From: Dermacentor variabilis
Lineage: Eukaryota > Arthropoda > Arachnida > Ixodida > Ixodidae
Assembly: GCF_050947875.1 (NCBI RefSeq)
Contig: NW_027460291.1
Location: forward strand, 30,627,589 to 30,691,588
DNA: 64,000 bases
Direction of reading: 5' to 3'
The position numbers and the translations under genes were made by a program. Under the pieces are notes generated by a model, which saw nothing but the letters and a program-made list of their open reading frames with translations, did not search any database and was not told the origin of the DNA. Shown here piece by piece: positions 10,656 to 21,592 of this stretch. Within the stretch, counting starts at the first letter, position 1; each line of letters starts with the position of its first letter.

Positions 10656-11577
10656 AATGAAAACTTAGCAGCACTAAGGGCAGGCATGAACTTGAAGGCA
10701 CTCAAGAAGCCGGAATTGTTTAACTTGGTTAGAGCGTTGAACCACCAAATTGCCGAATCGAAGAGAAAGTCAGAGATCATCGACGCGACTGAAGCGATTA
10801 TGGCAGACGACGATGAACTAGGGAGCATTGCCTAGGGAGCATTGCAGATAAGGAGGAAGAGCGTTAGTGCCTAGAAGAAAAAGAAGAGCACGAGCGGGCA
10901 GCATGTGAGGCCAAAGAAGAGCGCGACCGTATGGCACGCAAGGCACTCGAAATGCGGCGCCTAGATATTGAGTTTCTGAAGGATCAAAATACTGAAAGAC
11001 CTAGCAAAGAGGCACGAGAAAGCGATCGCAGAATGACAGACATGATGGCAGCTTACGCAGTAGGAGGGGACATGTCTTTTTCTGGTGCAGTTTGAGCGTG
11101 CATGTGAGAAGGCAAAATGGCAGCAACGCTTGCTTACGTTGCCGCCACGTGAGGTAGCTGATATCATTGCCTGCATGGGTAAAGAAGCAATAAACTTCAA
11201 TAAAGTGAAAGCGAGTCTGCTTAAAAAGTATAGATTATCAACAGAAGCACTCAGGCGAAAATTCGGGGAGGTCGTGAAGACCAAAAGAGGGTCATACTCG
11301 GATTTCGCATACACCTTCGTGGTAAACCTGAAAGAATGGCTCAGAGAAGAGGGTGCATTCGGCGACGCTGAAAAAAACTATGCAGTGCGTTGCGTTAGAA
11401 CAGTTCTACCCCCGGGTGCGAGAAAACATCAAGTATTGGGTTCAGGATAGGCGATGCGCGGACACTATCACCAGAGCGGCCGATCTCGCTGAGGAGTACG
11501 TAACTCGCTGTGCGTTGGAAGGCAAAGAAGCTCCTAAGAAGGAGATGAATAAATACAGACTCCACAAGCCAGAATGA
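10656..11577 (+). pseudogene. Gag capsid of the Gmr1-like element, SCAN-like
   Basis: The start is degenerate (reading NLAALRAGMNLKALKKPELF near 10660-10720), followed by a charged, coiled-coil-like stretch (about 10850-11040). The capsid core follows: FERACEKAKW near 11088, SLLKKYRLSTEALRRKF near 11215, YSDFAYTFVVNLKEWL near 11300. After a one-base shift near 11390 comes CVALEQFYPRVRENIKYWV. The run of a WL helix, LEQF, then xVxxxxxxWV is the signature of the vertebrate SCAN domain, which published work derives from Gmr1-type capsids. Frameshifts near 10830, 10870 and 11390 inactivate it. Just upstream, GGTGAGT near 10533 and a TTATAG acceptor near 10655 could mark a small 5' intron; unproven. 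Confidence 0.75.
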
Positions 11578-11631
11578 TGGTCAAAGTCGAGTCAATATAA
11601 ATCAGTTAAAGGTCAGATTCGGTGAAAAATA

Positions 11632-12318
11632 GTGACGACAACAGCAAGGGAAGGGAGGAGTCACCCGAACAGAGGGCCGAAATGCGAAAGAGAAATAGCT
11701 TTCGAGGCAAAGAAACCAGTAATTGGCTACAACTGCCAGCAAACGGGGCTTATCTCCGTGGGGTGCAGAAATCCCAAACTAGTGTTCATGTCACTAAGTT
11801 GTAACCAGGAAAATGTGAACTTGCTAGAACCGTACATTCGAGACCTCATGGTAAACGGCAAACCGTGTCGGGTGCTTCGCGAATCGGCAGCCACAATGGA
11901 CGCGGTGCAGCCATCGTATGTAGAGGAAAGCCAGTTCCCGGTAGAATGTGCTTGGATAAGGCAAGCCGTAGAGGCCTCCAGTTTTTGTCTCCCTGTGGCA
12001 AAGATTCGCATCGAAGGCGCTTTTGGAGTAGTGGACACTGAAGCCGCCATCTCGGCACCTCTCCCACCAGAGTATCCATATTTGTTTTCTAACAAATCCG
12101 AGGATTTGCTGCGACGTAGGGGCATCAAGTTGAGTGAGGGAATAGTACAAGCCCTAACTCGTTCCAAGGCAAGGGACCTCGCGGCCAAGGCGGTGTACAA
12201 ATGTCCAGTGGTGGAGAAAACAGGTTTTACGGAATATTCGTCAATCAGCACCAAACAGGACAGCCCTATAGGGGATATTGCGGAAAGTACACTAGGTCAA
12301 CAAAGCACCGGAGCCTGA
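11632..12318 (+). pseudogene. Gag zinc knuckle and protease region of the Gmr1-like element
   Basis: The frame opens in the tail of Gag. A CCHC knuckle is recognisable but damaged (YNCQQTGLISVGCRNP, about 11730-11775). About 60 codons later is the retropepsin-type region GKPCRVLRESAATMDAV, where the expected catalytic D of D-S-A is E. Conserved downstream blocks are CAWIRQAVEAS, VAKIRIEGAFGV, LPPEYPYLFSN and GIVQALTRSKARDLAAK. The frame stops at 12316-12318; the pol reading continues at about 12330. Assigned from position and the SAATMD motif; confidence is lower for the protease than for the flanking domains. Confidence 0.6.
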
Positions 12319-12373
12319 AATTTCTCGAGAGGCAGAATGCAGAAGAAAGTTATTAAATGTAAGCCCTGCCACA

Positions 12374-13565
12374 TTGATTGCTGAACGGGAAGAAGATTAC
12401 ACCCTGCGGAACCTAAGACCAGGCGCGAAAGAAGGTGTGGCCAAACAGAACGAAACGTTCTTCAAGGGGGTAGGCGTCCTATATAGAAAGTACGCCAGTA
12501 GAAAGGGAGTGCGATTCGGCCAACTCGTGGTGCCGCATTCCTATCGTGAGCAGCTCCTGCTCCTGGTCCACGGGGGCTTTTTGACAGGATTTCTGGGCAT
12601 TCGGAAAACAAAGGACCACTTACTGCAGGAATTTTACTGGCCCAGCTGCTTTCGGGAAGGGGAAGCATTTGTGAGAAGCTGCGACACATGTCAACGCATA
12701 GGCAAGCCCGGAGACAAGGCTAAAGCGCCAATGAAACTTATTCCCATTATCACGGAGCCGTTTCACCGGCTCATAATAGACACAGTGGGGCCACTTCCTG
12801 CAACGCAGTCTGGCTATAGGCATATTCTCAGTGTACTAAACGCAATGAAATTCCCAGAGGCGGTGCCCGTCCAAGAACTGAGCTCGGGGGAGATCATCAA
12901 CGCACTTTTGTCTATCTTCGCGAGAGTGGGGTTTCCCGCAAAAATCCAGTCAGATCAAGGATCCGTCTTTACGAGCGCACTGACCTGGACGTATCTGTAA
13001 ACGTGCGGTATTAAAATTATTCATAGCTCTGTGTACAATTCGCACTCAAACGCGGTAGAGAAAGTCCACTCAGTCATGAAACGGCTTTTGCGAGCCCTTT
13101 GTTATGAGCACAAAGCCGATTGAGAGGTTTGCTTGCCTGCAGCAGTGTTCGCGCTTCGAACTGCACCACAAGAGTCAACAGGTTTTTTCACCTTCAGAGA
13201 TCATTTACGGTCGCTGCTTACGGTTCCCTCTTCGCATTGTTCGAGAAGCCTGGGAATGACGGGTGGACAATCCTTCGGTTGTGGCCTACGTGCTAGAGCT
13301 GTTTGACCGACTGCACACATCTCAAGAATCAGCAAGGCAGGAAATGCGCAAGGCCCAAATCAATGCTACACATTACTATGACAGGACGGCTCGAACGTGA
13401 CGCTTTGAAGTTGGGGAAAAAGTAATGATCCTTAAGCCCTCATTAAAAAACAAACTACAGGTTCAATGGGAAGGACCGGTTGACCTAATTCTGAAATTAT
13501 CTGATACAAACTACGTAATCACGGTACCGGGAAAACGAAGGACACTATAAGTTTACCACAGCAAT
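12374..13565 (+). pseudogene. Integrase of the Gmr1-like element, placed before RT
   Basis: The N-terminal zinc-binding part reads LLVHGGFLTGFLGIRKTKDHL then CDTCQ; the second histidine is F (GFLG for GHLG). Catalytic-core acidic residues are all visible: IDTVGPLP near 12778, IQSDQGSVF near 12950, and NAVEKVHS with the E codon at 13058-13060, although a stop at 12998-13000 splits the core. The C-terminal GPY/F-type module follows: VMILKPSLKN near 13425, QVQWEGPVDLILKLSDTNYV near 13460-13520. It leads within about 40 codons into the RT frame at 13599. The presence of the GPY/F module upstream of RT shows that a whole integrase precedes RT. Confidence 0.8.
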
Positions 13566-13598
13566 CTATTTAAACCCTACCGGCAGAGGGAGCCCATT

Positions 13599-15330
13599 GT
13601 GAACATGTCGCTTAACCAACCTGCGGAGATGCCTGTCGACTTTCCGGAGTTAACATCAATAACGGGGGCTAAAGATATTCACGAGACCGTTCACAAGCGA
13701 GTAGTGCAGGCGGAGTTGAATCCCAATCAAAGGGCCGAACTGAGCGAACTCTTGTTTGAATTTAAAGACATATTTTCGGACACACCGGGCAGGACCACTG
13801 CGATCTTTCACGACATCGAGTTAATCTCATCGGATCCAGTTCGTTCGAAAGCTTATCGCGTTTCACCTCTTGAGCGTCAAGCCATGGCCGCTGAAATAAA
13901 CAATATGTTAGAGCTAGGTGTAATCGAGCCACGAGAGAGTGATTATACCTCACCTCTTATCTTGGGTGAAGTCCCAGGAAAGGAGCCGCGACTATGTATC
14001 GACTACCGCAAGCTCGACTTAATCACGAAGGACCAGACCTACCCTATACCGCATATCGAGGAAAGGCTTGAGAGGGTCAACAATGCTAACTTCATCTCTA
14101 CGCTCGATTTAGTCAGAGGGTACTGGCAGGTTCCGTTCAACGAGAGGGCAAACAGGCTTGCGGCGTTTATTTCCCCGATGGGAACCTTTCGGCCGAAAGT
14201 CCTGAGCTTTGGATTGAAGAATGTTCTCTATTGTTACTCTATCCTTATGGACCCGGTGCTATGGGGAATGGAGGACTTTGCACTTCAGTATCTTGATGAC
14301 ATAGCAATCTTTTCTTCATCATGGGCGGGTCATATGCAACACTTGCGAACCGTGTTGTGTCGTCTACGAGAGGCCAACTTTACTGTCAAGGCTCCCAAAT
14401 GGCCATTGGGGCGCGCGGAAATAGCTTATTTAGGTCATGTGATAGGGCAAGGCTATCGTCGGCCTTGCGAGGTTAAACGGGCCGCTGTAGACAGCTTCCC
14501 GCAACAACGCACCAAGCGCGACATCAGGTCATTCCTTCGTTTGGCAGGTTATTACCAACGATATATCCCCCACTATCTCGAGATTGCAAGTTCATTAACA
14601 GAGCCTCTCAGAAAAACAGAACCGCGAACACCCGCCGTGGTTGCTCAGTGGCTATGGTGTTGGGCTGCTGAGCACGAGGTCGCGGGATCGAATCCCGGCC
14701 ACGGCGGCCGCATTTCGATGGGGGCGAAATGCGAAAACACCCGTGTGCTTAGATTTAAGTGCACGTTAAAGAACCCCAGGTGGTCAAAATTTCCGGAGTC
14801 CTCCACTACGGCGTGCCTCATAATCAGAAAGTGGTTTTGGCACGTAAAACCCCAAATATTATTATTATTATTAGAACCGCGAACGGTGGAATGGGATGAC
14901 GCAGACAAAAGGCTTTTAGTATGCTGAAGAAAGCAGCAACGAGTCAGCCAGTGTTGAACGCGCCCGATTACTCTAAGCCATTCATTCTTCAATCTTATGC
15001 CAGCGACCGGGGTATGGGGGTGGTGCTTTGTCAAAAGAGAGATGACGAAAATGAACACCCCGTACTGCACGCCACTAGACACCTTTCAGTTCGTGAGGAA
15101 GCATACTGTGCGTCAGAAAAGGAATGCGCCTGCGTGGTATGGGCAGCGCAGAAGCTAGCTTACTATATCGCTGGTTTCAGGTTCACCATAGAGACTGACG
15201 ACTGTTCCCTCATATGACTGCAGTCCATTTCTACGAGAAACGGCTGTCTTTTGCGCTGGAGCTTGGCTCTTCTACAGAACACATTCGATATCCGCTACAA
15301 GAAGGCTAAACCTAAAGGCATGCCGACGGT
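13599..15330 (+). pseudogene. Reverse transcriptase and RNase H of the Gmr1-like element, with in-frame SINE
   Basis: RT motifs are nearly all present: RLCIDYRKLD near 13988, STLDLVRGYWQVPF near 14098, and QYLDDIAIF at about 14287 (catalytic DD intact). Then come YLGHVIGQG, RSFLRLAGYYQRYI and the RT-RH linker LTEPLRKTEPRT. At 14618 a SINE plus duplicated target (255 bp, 85 codons) interrupts without closing the frame, which runs on to a TGA at 14925-14927 after a one-base shift. RNase H then reads in another frame (14921-15217): FILQSYASDRGMGVVLCQ and YCASEKECACVVWAA, ending at TDDCSLI. Further stops lie at 15215-15217 and 15333. Confidence 0.85.
14630..14872 (+). mobile_element. tRNA-derived SINE inside RT, 12 bp target duplication
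   Basis: A 243 bp insert flanked by AGAACCGCGAAC at 14618-14629 and 14873-14884. The head can pair as a tRNA acceptor stem (CCGCCGT with ACGGCGG), with an A-box-like TTGCTCAGTGG and a B-box-like GGATCGAATCC. The body carries GCGGCCGCATTTCGAT, the AACCCCAGGTGG block, and a tail CACGTAAAACCCC then (ATT)n. It is transcribed by RNA polymerase III and moved by LINE machinery if it behaves like other SINEs. The insert plus duplicate is a multiple of three and has no in-frame stop. Confidence 0.92.
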
Positions 15331-15333
15331 CTG

Positions 15334-15893
15334 AATCGTTGCTCCTTGAGTAGCGTAAGCCTCATGCTCACTCTAGTTCCCATGGCATTTTTGCTTTGTA
15401 AGTTTTTTCATACATATTTTTATTATCGCGAAGTTGTAGTTGCTTGTTAGCTGATTTTAGTAACCACGTCTTAACGCCTTCAAGTAATGATGTTTTTAGT
15501 GTTTAGGAGGGAGGACGCGCGAAAGGCATGGGAAAACAGTAGCGGGTTTTCTTTTTTTTTTTTTGTAAAGCTTGGTGAGGTCTTGGGGGAGCGTGGCCTT
15601 GTGCTCGCTTGCTTTGTGGTTGTGGGTCTGGCACTGTTCTGGAGTGATTGCTTGCCCAAACAGGAGAAGAATAGTTGCGAGACCTGTTTGCAAGTCCAGT
15701 TTCACCCGACCGGACCAGGGATAAAAGGCATACAAGAGCGCCATGAGGACTCATGAATGACTACATGGAATCTACAAGCTACAAACCAAAGGTTTGTCAC
15801 CCCGGAGGGAAATTCTGCTGCTGAAACGCCGATCCCTCGCCCCGTGGCTGCTGGCCCCTATGCGTCGGAATCTTCCTCCCCAGCCGGAGACGC
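15334..15893 (+). other. 3' internal region of the Gmr1-like element, unknown short ORF
   Basis: This lies between the end of RNase H and the right LTR. It contains a T-rich run (15550-15564) and a frame at 15487-15756 (89 codons) with one hydrophobic segment (GLVLACFVVVGLALFW). It could be a vestige of an extra gene, but nothing identifies it. The sequence just before the LTR is not a clean polypurine tract. The purine-rich GGAGGGAGGACGCGCG near 15507 is an alternative. Confidence 0.4.
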
Positions 15894-16527
15894 TCTTACG
15901 GTTGGCGTGTAACACCCCTGGCAAAAGGGATGCTCAAAGACCATGCCTTCTCCAAACAGAGGATGAATCCCTAATTTGGTATGGTTGTCTCGAGTGTTTG
16001 CCGGTCTGGCAGGCGCCCCGCACTGATTACAGGCCCCTTTGTGCGTATGCGACTCTAAGGGAGGACCCTTTCCACGAACTGTGCGACTTAGGGGAGAGCC
16101 CTTTTCACAAACAGTGTGACTCTAGGGTAGCCCCCTTTCTGCGAACTGTCTGACTCTAGGGCACACCCTTTCCTCGAAACAAACAGGACCCGCGGGTTGC
16201 CTGCTCAGGAGGCAAGCACGTGCGACGTCGCCTAGGTGCAAAGATCAGCCGACCAGAGTCAGTAGATCTCACGTGACGTTGACGTGAGCAAGATGCCGCC
16301 TACGATTTTAGCCGGCCTATTTAAACCGTCCCGCAATGTACTTCATAATTTATTCATTCTCTTTTTCTATATCCTTCACCAACTTTTGAATAAACAGTGC
16401 AAGTTTCGCACTAGAAATCGTCTCTTCCCTGCCTGGTCGCCATGGTCGACCAGACGCCTGCAGTCTGCCGACAAGGCCACGCTACCCAATAACGGTGGTC
16501 GAGGTTCGCGAAATCGGCGTCGCAACA
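15894..16527 (+). repeat. Right (3') LTR of the Gmr1-like element
   Basis: It aligns with 9757-10405. Its start is TCTTACG where the left LTR has TGTTACG. It ends GCAACA at 16527, followed by the duplicated CTAT. It contains the tandem U3 array (16047-16180), TATTTAAA (16318-16325) and AATAAA (16389-16394). Confidence 0.85.
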
Positions 16528-16852
16528 CTATGTGCTTGTTGAGCTTGCTAGGTGCAGCTTCGAAGAGCTTGGGACGTGGTATGTCCTTTTGCGGATGATA
16601 TAGACTGACTGCATAAAAGATCGGTTTGGACAGTATAGGCAACTGGCAGGTGCGCAGTATCACGTTTCCATGACGCAGATTTATGATGTCCAAAACATGC
16701 TGCGTCTGCAGAGCACCTTGCCTACCGTTTCCACTGACCAGCAGTGGGAATGTGTATGCAAGCTGGTAGAGGCACTACATCCCAGCTGCAACGCTGCTGT
16801 AAGCAGTGAGCTTCTGTTGAAAATGCAGGACGTCCTCCCGATCCTTGTCTAG
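16528..16852 (+). pseudogene. P-element-type transposase, C-terminal portion after the insertion
   Basis: Host reading resumes after the right LTR. From the duplicated CTAT the frame gives VLVELARCSFEELGTWYVLL, a TAG/TGA-damaged link, then DRFGQYRQLAGAQYHVS (about 16619-16670) and a helical stretch to the TAG at 16850-16852. The RFGxYRQLxGxQYHVS block is a conserved C-terminal signature of P-element/THAP9-type transposases. It follows directly on HTTY at 9745-9756, so both halves belong to one gene. The 3' terminal inverted repeat was not located. Confidence 0.8.
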
Positions 16853-17228
16853 TTGCCTCCCAATAAAGTCATAACAAAAATTTTGAAAAAGTAGTGGTAG
16901 AACACTGTTTACATATCAGACCACCTGAATTTCGGAAGATGAAAAGTATATTATTAGATCAAATTAGAAAGCTCGCGATCTGATAATGTTATATAATGCG
17001 TCATATATTGAGCGCAGAATAATAACGGTGGGCTTAGGTAAGGATAATGGAAAAAAAAGTCATGTCACACTGTTTGTTTGGAGAACATGAAAACACTAAA
17101 TCCAATGCGCAGAAACCAAAGATCTGAAACAGTGTAGTATATCAGGCGGTATTGCACTAACTGTAGGATTTTGCTGAAGTGCGAGAACAACGTAAATGCA
17201 CGTTTTGTTCATTTCATCCTAACTCCAG
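16853..17228. other. AT-rich spacer ahead of the sulfatase exon
   Basis: No gene seen. The last 30 bases (pyrimidine-rich ...TTTCATCCTAACTCCAG, ending 17228) form a good splice acceptor for the following exon. The upstream intron therefore contains the whole P-element/Gmr1 complex, unless an earlier exon lies unrecognised in this window. Confidence 0.5.
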
Positions 17229-17746
17229 GTGGCAAGGTCTCCGACTTGGGTGCCATCGATGGGCTCAACTTGTGGCCGGCTTTGTCAGCATCGAAGAGCA
17301 GCGAAACGGAGTCTTGGCCTCGCCGTGAGTTTCTTGTAAACAGTGACAGAGACTCCGGTCTGTCGGCCTACCGAGATGGCGACTACAAGCTCGTTTTGAT
17401 AGAGAAGCCTGAGGGGCGTCAGATGATAAATCCCTTCAATGACCCCGGGCTTCAACAACATGTCCCAACGCCTGGAAATAAACAGCCTTGGTGTCACGAC
17501 GTAAACACTGCGACGGCTTATCTCGACTCGCGGATGACATTGTCGCTGTCGTGGAAGACACTGCAGAAATTACATGGCGAAGATGGTTTCTTCATTCCTC
17601 CTGAAGGATGGCGTCAGCACGCCATGGTGCATTGCGATTTCGTAAACGGTTCTGTTTCTGCAGTCGGACTTTACCAGGGCACTTACCTCTTCGACCTGTC
17701 CCGAGACCCATGCGAGGTGATCAACCTGGCGACACAGCTGCCGTCG
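17229..17746 (+). CDS. Arylsulfatase B-like sulfatase, penultimate exon
   Basis: This exon encodes about 172 residues of the C-terminal half of a sulfatase. Family-typical blocks are GKVSDLGAIDGLNLWPALS at the start (the usual GxxLDGxDLWPxLS), RREFLVN, YRDGDYKLVL and GTYLFDLSRDPCEVINLA near the end. The acceptor is ACTCCAG with a split glycine codon; the donor is CCGTCG|GTAAGG at 17746/17747, leaving phase 0. Sulfatases of this type hydrolyse sulfate esters, ARSB acting on N-acetylgalactosamine-4-sulfate in lysosomes. The catalytic formylglycine cysteine lies in upstream exons not seen here, so substrate is not provable. No stop interrupts the exon, and it is probably functional. Confidence 0.88.
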
Positions 17747-20700
17747 GTAAGGAAAGAAGCCGCCGATGCCGGTACCACAGTCTAAGATTGAAATTGGTAT
17801 GGTGCATTAGAAGGCGACTTGTACTAGTTTTCTAGCGATTTTTTATTGAGTTCTTCACTGCATTCCTTCATGATTATTCTTTAAAAGGCATTCGGAGCAG
17901 ACCCTGATCTAGACCATATTTATTTCTCGTTCCTCGGGATCAGCGTTGAAAGAGTTTTTAAATGTGAAGTTGTGTTAAAAATTATGTCACCAGCTAGGTT
18001 TACATGTGCCAGCCTTCCTTAAAGTCTCACGCGCTTGTGGGTGAAATAATAGTGATTAGGTTAGTTGCATCCTTGCAAACAATGTTATACCATCCTTTTC
18101 TTCCTAAGATAAAGAAACACCTTTCGAGCACCTTATTCCCACCGATTGACACCCTCCTTTGATGAGTCCAATTGATGAGGCTAGAAATGTACGAGAAACG
18201 CGTTTGACCTTTGGTATGTCACGTTTTAAGTACAAGGTGACTTCTGGATGTCCTATTAACACGAAAATTGTATTAAATTATAACTCGCCATACCGAGAAT
18301 GCGTAGCAATAGTCAGCGATTAAACATATAAAGAATTGGCTGAGGTTCGACTCTTGTAAACCTAGTAAACACGAACGAAAGGGCTATTTGGCTTGGTTTC
18401 GCAAAAGCTATGCACGCAGTGGTTTCACAAAAGTTAGGCCACAGTATTTCACACACGTTACACACGCTGCCGAAGAGGTTGTCCGTGAAGTCGCTGTGAA
18501 ACCTGGCCGTAGCAGTCGAGTTTGCCGCCAGCCTAAAGGTAGGCTTCATCAAACGTTCCTTATGAGTGTCATTGCTTGTTTACACGGCTTAGTATCCTTC
18601 TCCTTGTTGATCGTGTTGCTGAGCAACGACGGCGGTTGCAGTGGCTTATATCTTTGCACGCTTCTGCACTCGGTAAGCTTCTCTATAACGTGCTAATCTG
18701 GGCTCTTTTTGCTCCGGTGTTTCAGCAGGCAACTTTGTCTTTCCTTGAGAATTCGCAGCCTGCCGTCTAGCAATATCTACCAGATGATTGGATTCAGCAT
18801 GTCGCTAGCACTGAAGCACACGCGCAGACGGCGCAGCCGGTGCACCATTCATGGCGAGGCTGAGCAAACAAGTGCCAGCGAAGCAGCCTTTTAACTCTCT
18901 CCTAGTCACATGGTGCTGCAGCGGAGTGTCTCAGGGCGAGGGCAGCTTTAACGCCTCTGCACAGCGGATCACGTGGCTTGACGTCACACTTGCCACACTC
19001 GCGCTCCGGCGGGTCAAGGTCATTGCGACGCGATGACCTTGAGAGACGTGGCGTAGAAGGCCTTTCGCTTTAAAAAACGAGTGTAGGTAGCCGGAAACGG
19101 CTGGATATGTGAGTATTCGTGACTCTTTCGCTTGCTGCCCTACTGCCGCCAAGTGTCATTCAACTTAACTGCCAAATCCTCCACCAGATATGGAGGAATG
19201 CCTAAGTTCGTTCGGGTGCCTCATTTCGTGCGCGCCGCCGAATATGGCGGGAGGGAGGGCGCACGCATCAAACAACGTAGTGTACTGATAGTGTTCAGAA
19301 GCTCGTCTGAGTGCGCATGCGCGCTGTCGTCCTTCTGAGCTACCGGATCCGAAAGCGGCCCGCCAGGCTCAATAATCTCTACTCAGTGGTCGGCGTTCAA
19401 GCCATAGCATGACTATGTCACCCGGTATACGGCCCAGGTATCGCATCTAGACGAAGCGATGCACCAGACAAATGGGAACTGCTTCACGAGCGCTGGCTTA
19501 TCCATTATGCCTGGTAAGCCGTGCTTCTAATAAAATATAAGTAACAAGATCGCGCCTGCTTTCATGGAAACCGTTTTGCTGATGCGTAAGGGGGTGACGT
19601 CATCCCGCTAGTCGTCTGCTATGCGCTCGACGAGTGCACGATATTCGCGGAAGACGCAAGCGGAAACCAGCACGTGTTGTATTTCCGGTTACAGTGAATT
19701 TCAATACGACATTGGTCATTTTCAGCTTCTTTCTTCTTGAATTGACAATTTCTGTTTCTTTGTGTAGTTGTTCGCGTATTAATAAGGTGCGAGCAGGGCA
19801 AGCGTGCTTCTAAAAACTTTACCCTATTTCGTTCAAGGCACGAGAGCCAGCATGCCATAGCGTGCTGCTGTTGCGCTTCGGCAGGATATTATTCGTCAGA
19901 GAAATGTGCTTCCTTTTGCAATTCTATTATAAAATATTGCAGAGCAAAAGATACAATACACAGAACAATATTGCAGAGCTTAGTATCTCGTACCTAAAGT
20001 ACAAGCTGAACTCGGTATAGGCGCACTACTACATAACAAAACCTCTTATAATCTTTGTTGAATAGCAAAACTTATTTCTTTTGCTTTGCGTGTGACAAGC
20101 CTACAAAACTAAGTCATTTGCCGCAAGAGTTATTTGTGATTATTCAGGGACAACGGTATGAGTAAGCAAGGCCGGTTGAAAGGCTGAAAAGACCACATTT
20201 CGCATACCTCGACACAGAGGAGCCTGAGGTTGAAGGCAGGAGGAGTTATCCGTGCTGTAAAGTGCCTCGAGCGGCAAGTCGCGCGGCAATGCTGCGTGTA
20301 TTCGTGGGCTTCTTTCAAGATCGGAAAACACATTTAGGTAGCACGTATTACGCAAAAGAAAGCTGTATCGGGAGTTCTTCGTGTTGCTCTAGAATTTTCT
20401 CATTGACACCTTTCACCTATTTATAATAATTGATAGGTTTGTTAAATAATTCACTAGTACTAATTACCTCATTAGTCGGGCTGCAATAAATAATCTAAGT
20501 ATCCCCAAGCAACGGCAAACAACAATACTTTGGTTCAGTCCGGCTGCGTAGCCTTTTGCATATTTTTAAAGATTGACCAAGTTACGTGAAACACCCTGTA
20601 TAGCACCCATGAACGTATCCAACTCAAATTTCTCAACGCCGACTTCGCCGTTAAAAGGCCGCACTACATTTTCCTCGTTGACTTGTGCTGCAAGTCAGTG

Positions 20701-21592
20701 TGGTTCCAGGCTTTGATTAAGATGACTACGTGGAAAAGAACTGACTGAATGCCTAAATGCTATCTTCTCAGCTTGTGGAGTCGGACAATGGTGTACTAGT
20801 GCGGCTGGTAAGGTAGCCTGCGATGTAATCGGATTTGTCCGGATTTTTACGTTTAAGCACATTAACTATTTCTCACACCATAATTGAATGCAGGTTAAGT
20901 GAGGATGAATTGAATGTTGTAAGCTTTCAAGGATGCGACGATAGAGAAAGCACTCGTCTGCACATATAGGAGTGTTATATGGAAAAAGGTAAACTCGTTC
21001 AGGTGAATAAAAAATGGGAGAGCTGAGGAGAGTCTCCTGTGCTACACCTGAATTAACTGGACATACACGCGTTGAATGATTATTAGCGCAAACAAATTGT
21101 CAGAGGTTGGTTGCGAAAGCTTTCATCCAGTCATGGAAAAGAGGATTAAATTTAGACGGGATAGCTTCAAGACGTTATGTTTCTGAGAAACTTTATCAAA
21201 TCAGTCACCGCGATTTATGCTGCTTTATTATTTTTAAATTTTTTGCATTTGTAAACAAAGAAAAAATGATCCGGTATAATAGTATGTTGGTTTCGCTACT
21301 ATAATGTAATTTGGGTCGCCTTCCGCGCCCGTGTTTGAGTACCAGAGACATTGTGCGTTAGTGAACCACCCTGACAGCCGATTATGCATACGTAGAATAC
21401 GTATCATTTAGACGTGTGGTGGCCTATTTGTGCACAAATTGTATTTCGTCATAGTTGTTTTGGAAACAAACATTTCATATCACTTTCTTTTTATTTCATA
21501 TGGAAATATGGAGTAACGTACGTCAGTTCTATGTTGCGTTGGCTCTATGTTGATGGGCTGGTTGAAAACGGCATGACCCGCGTGCGTCGCAG
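17747..21592. other. Sulfatase intron (3,846 bp)
   Basis: It is bounded by GTAAGG and CGTCGCAG. Apart from a Helitron-like fragment at 18373-18552 (minus), I see no gene. Around 20560-20605 the motif ACGTGAAACACCCTGTATAG looks like the end of a DNA transposon, but I did not find a partner end. The rest is AT-rich with short chance frames. Confidence 0.6.
18373..18552 (-). pseudogene. Possible Helitron-type N-terminal domain fragment
   Basis: Minus-strand reading KPTFRLAANSTATARFHSDF then DNLFGSVCNVCEILW. The pattern F-x-D-N-x-FG-x-x-C-x-V-C-E/D-x-LW resembles the zinc-binding start of Helitron helicase proteins that are abundant in ticks. The match is to a remembered pattern only, and the frame drifts after the tryptophan. 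The fragment lies in the sulfatase intron. Confidence 0.4.

Larger units (their letters stand above)
9757..16527 (+). mobile_element. Gmr1-like gypsy LTR retrotransposon (gag-PR-IN-RT-RH), complete from LTR to LTR
   Basis: A 6,771 bp element flanked by the 4 bp duplication CTAT (9753-9756 and 16528-16531) and interrupting a P-element transposase. LTRs are 9757-10405 and 15894-16527; the outer ends read TGTT...AACA. The internal order is capsid, CCHC/protease, integrase, then reverse transcriptase and RNase H. Ordinary Ty3/gypsy elements have integrase last; a pol with integrase before a gypsy-type RT is known for the Gmr1 group. A SINE sits inside RT-RH at 14630-14872. Frameshifts and stops in gag, protease, integrase and RT show that this copy is inactive. 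The left LTR, internal region and right LTR are each listed separately. Confidence 0.85.

Noticed and set aside
14631..14710. tRNA gene at the SINE head
   Set aside because: Box motifs and acceptor-like pairing exist, but a shared body and tail follow in every copy and the anticodon arm does not form; it is a SINE.
15487..15756. Envelope gene of the Gmr1-like element
   Set aside because: One hydrophobic stretch is not enough; no cleavage site, cysteine pattern or second membrane segment.
18380..18696. Plus-strand gene in the sulfatase intron
   Set aside because: The minus strand carries the recognisable zinc-type pattern; the plus frame is its shadow.
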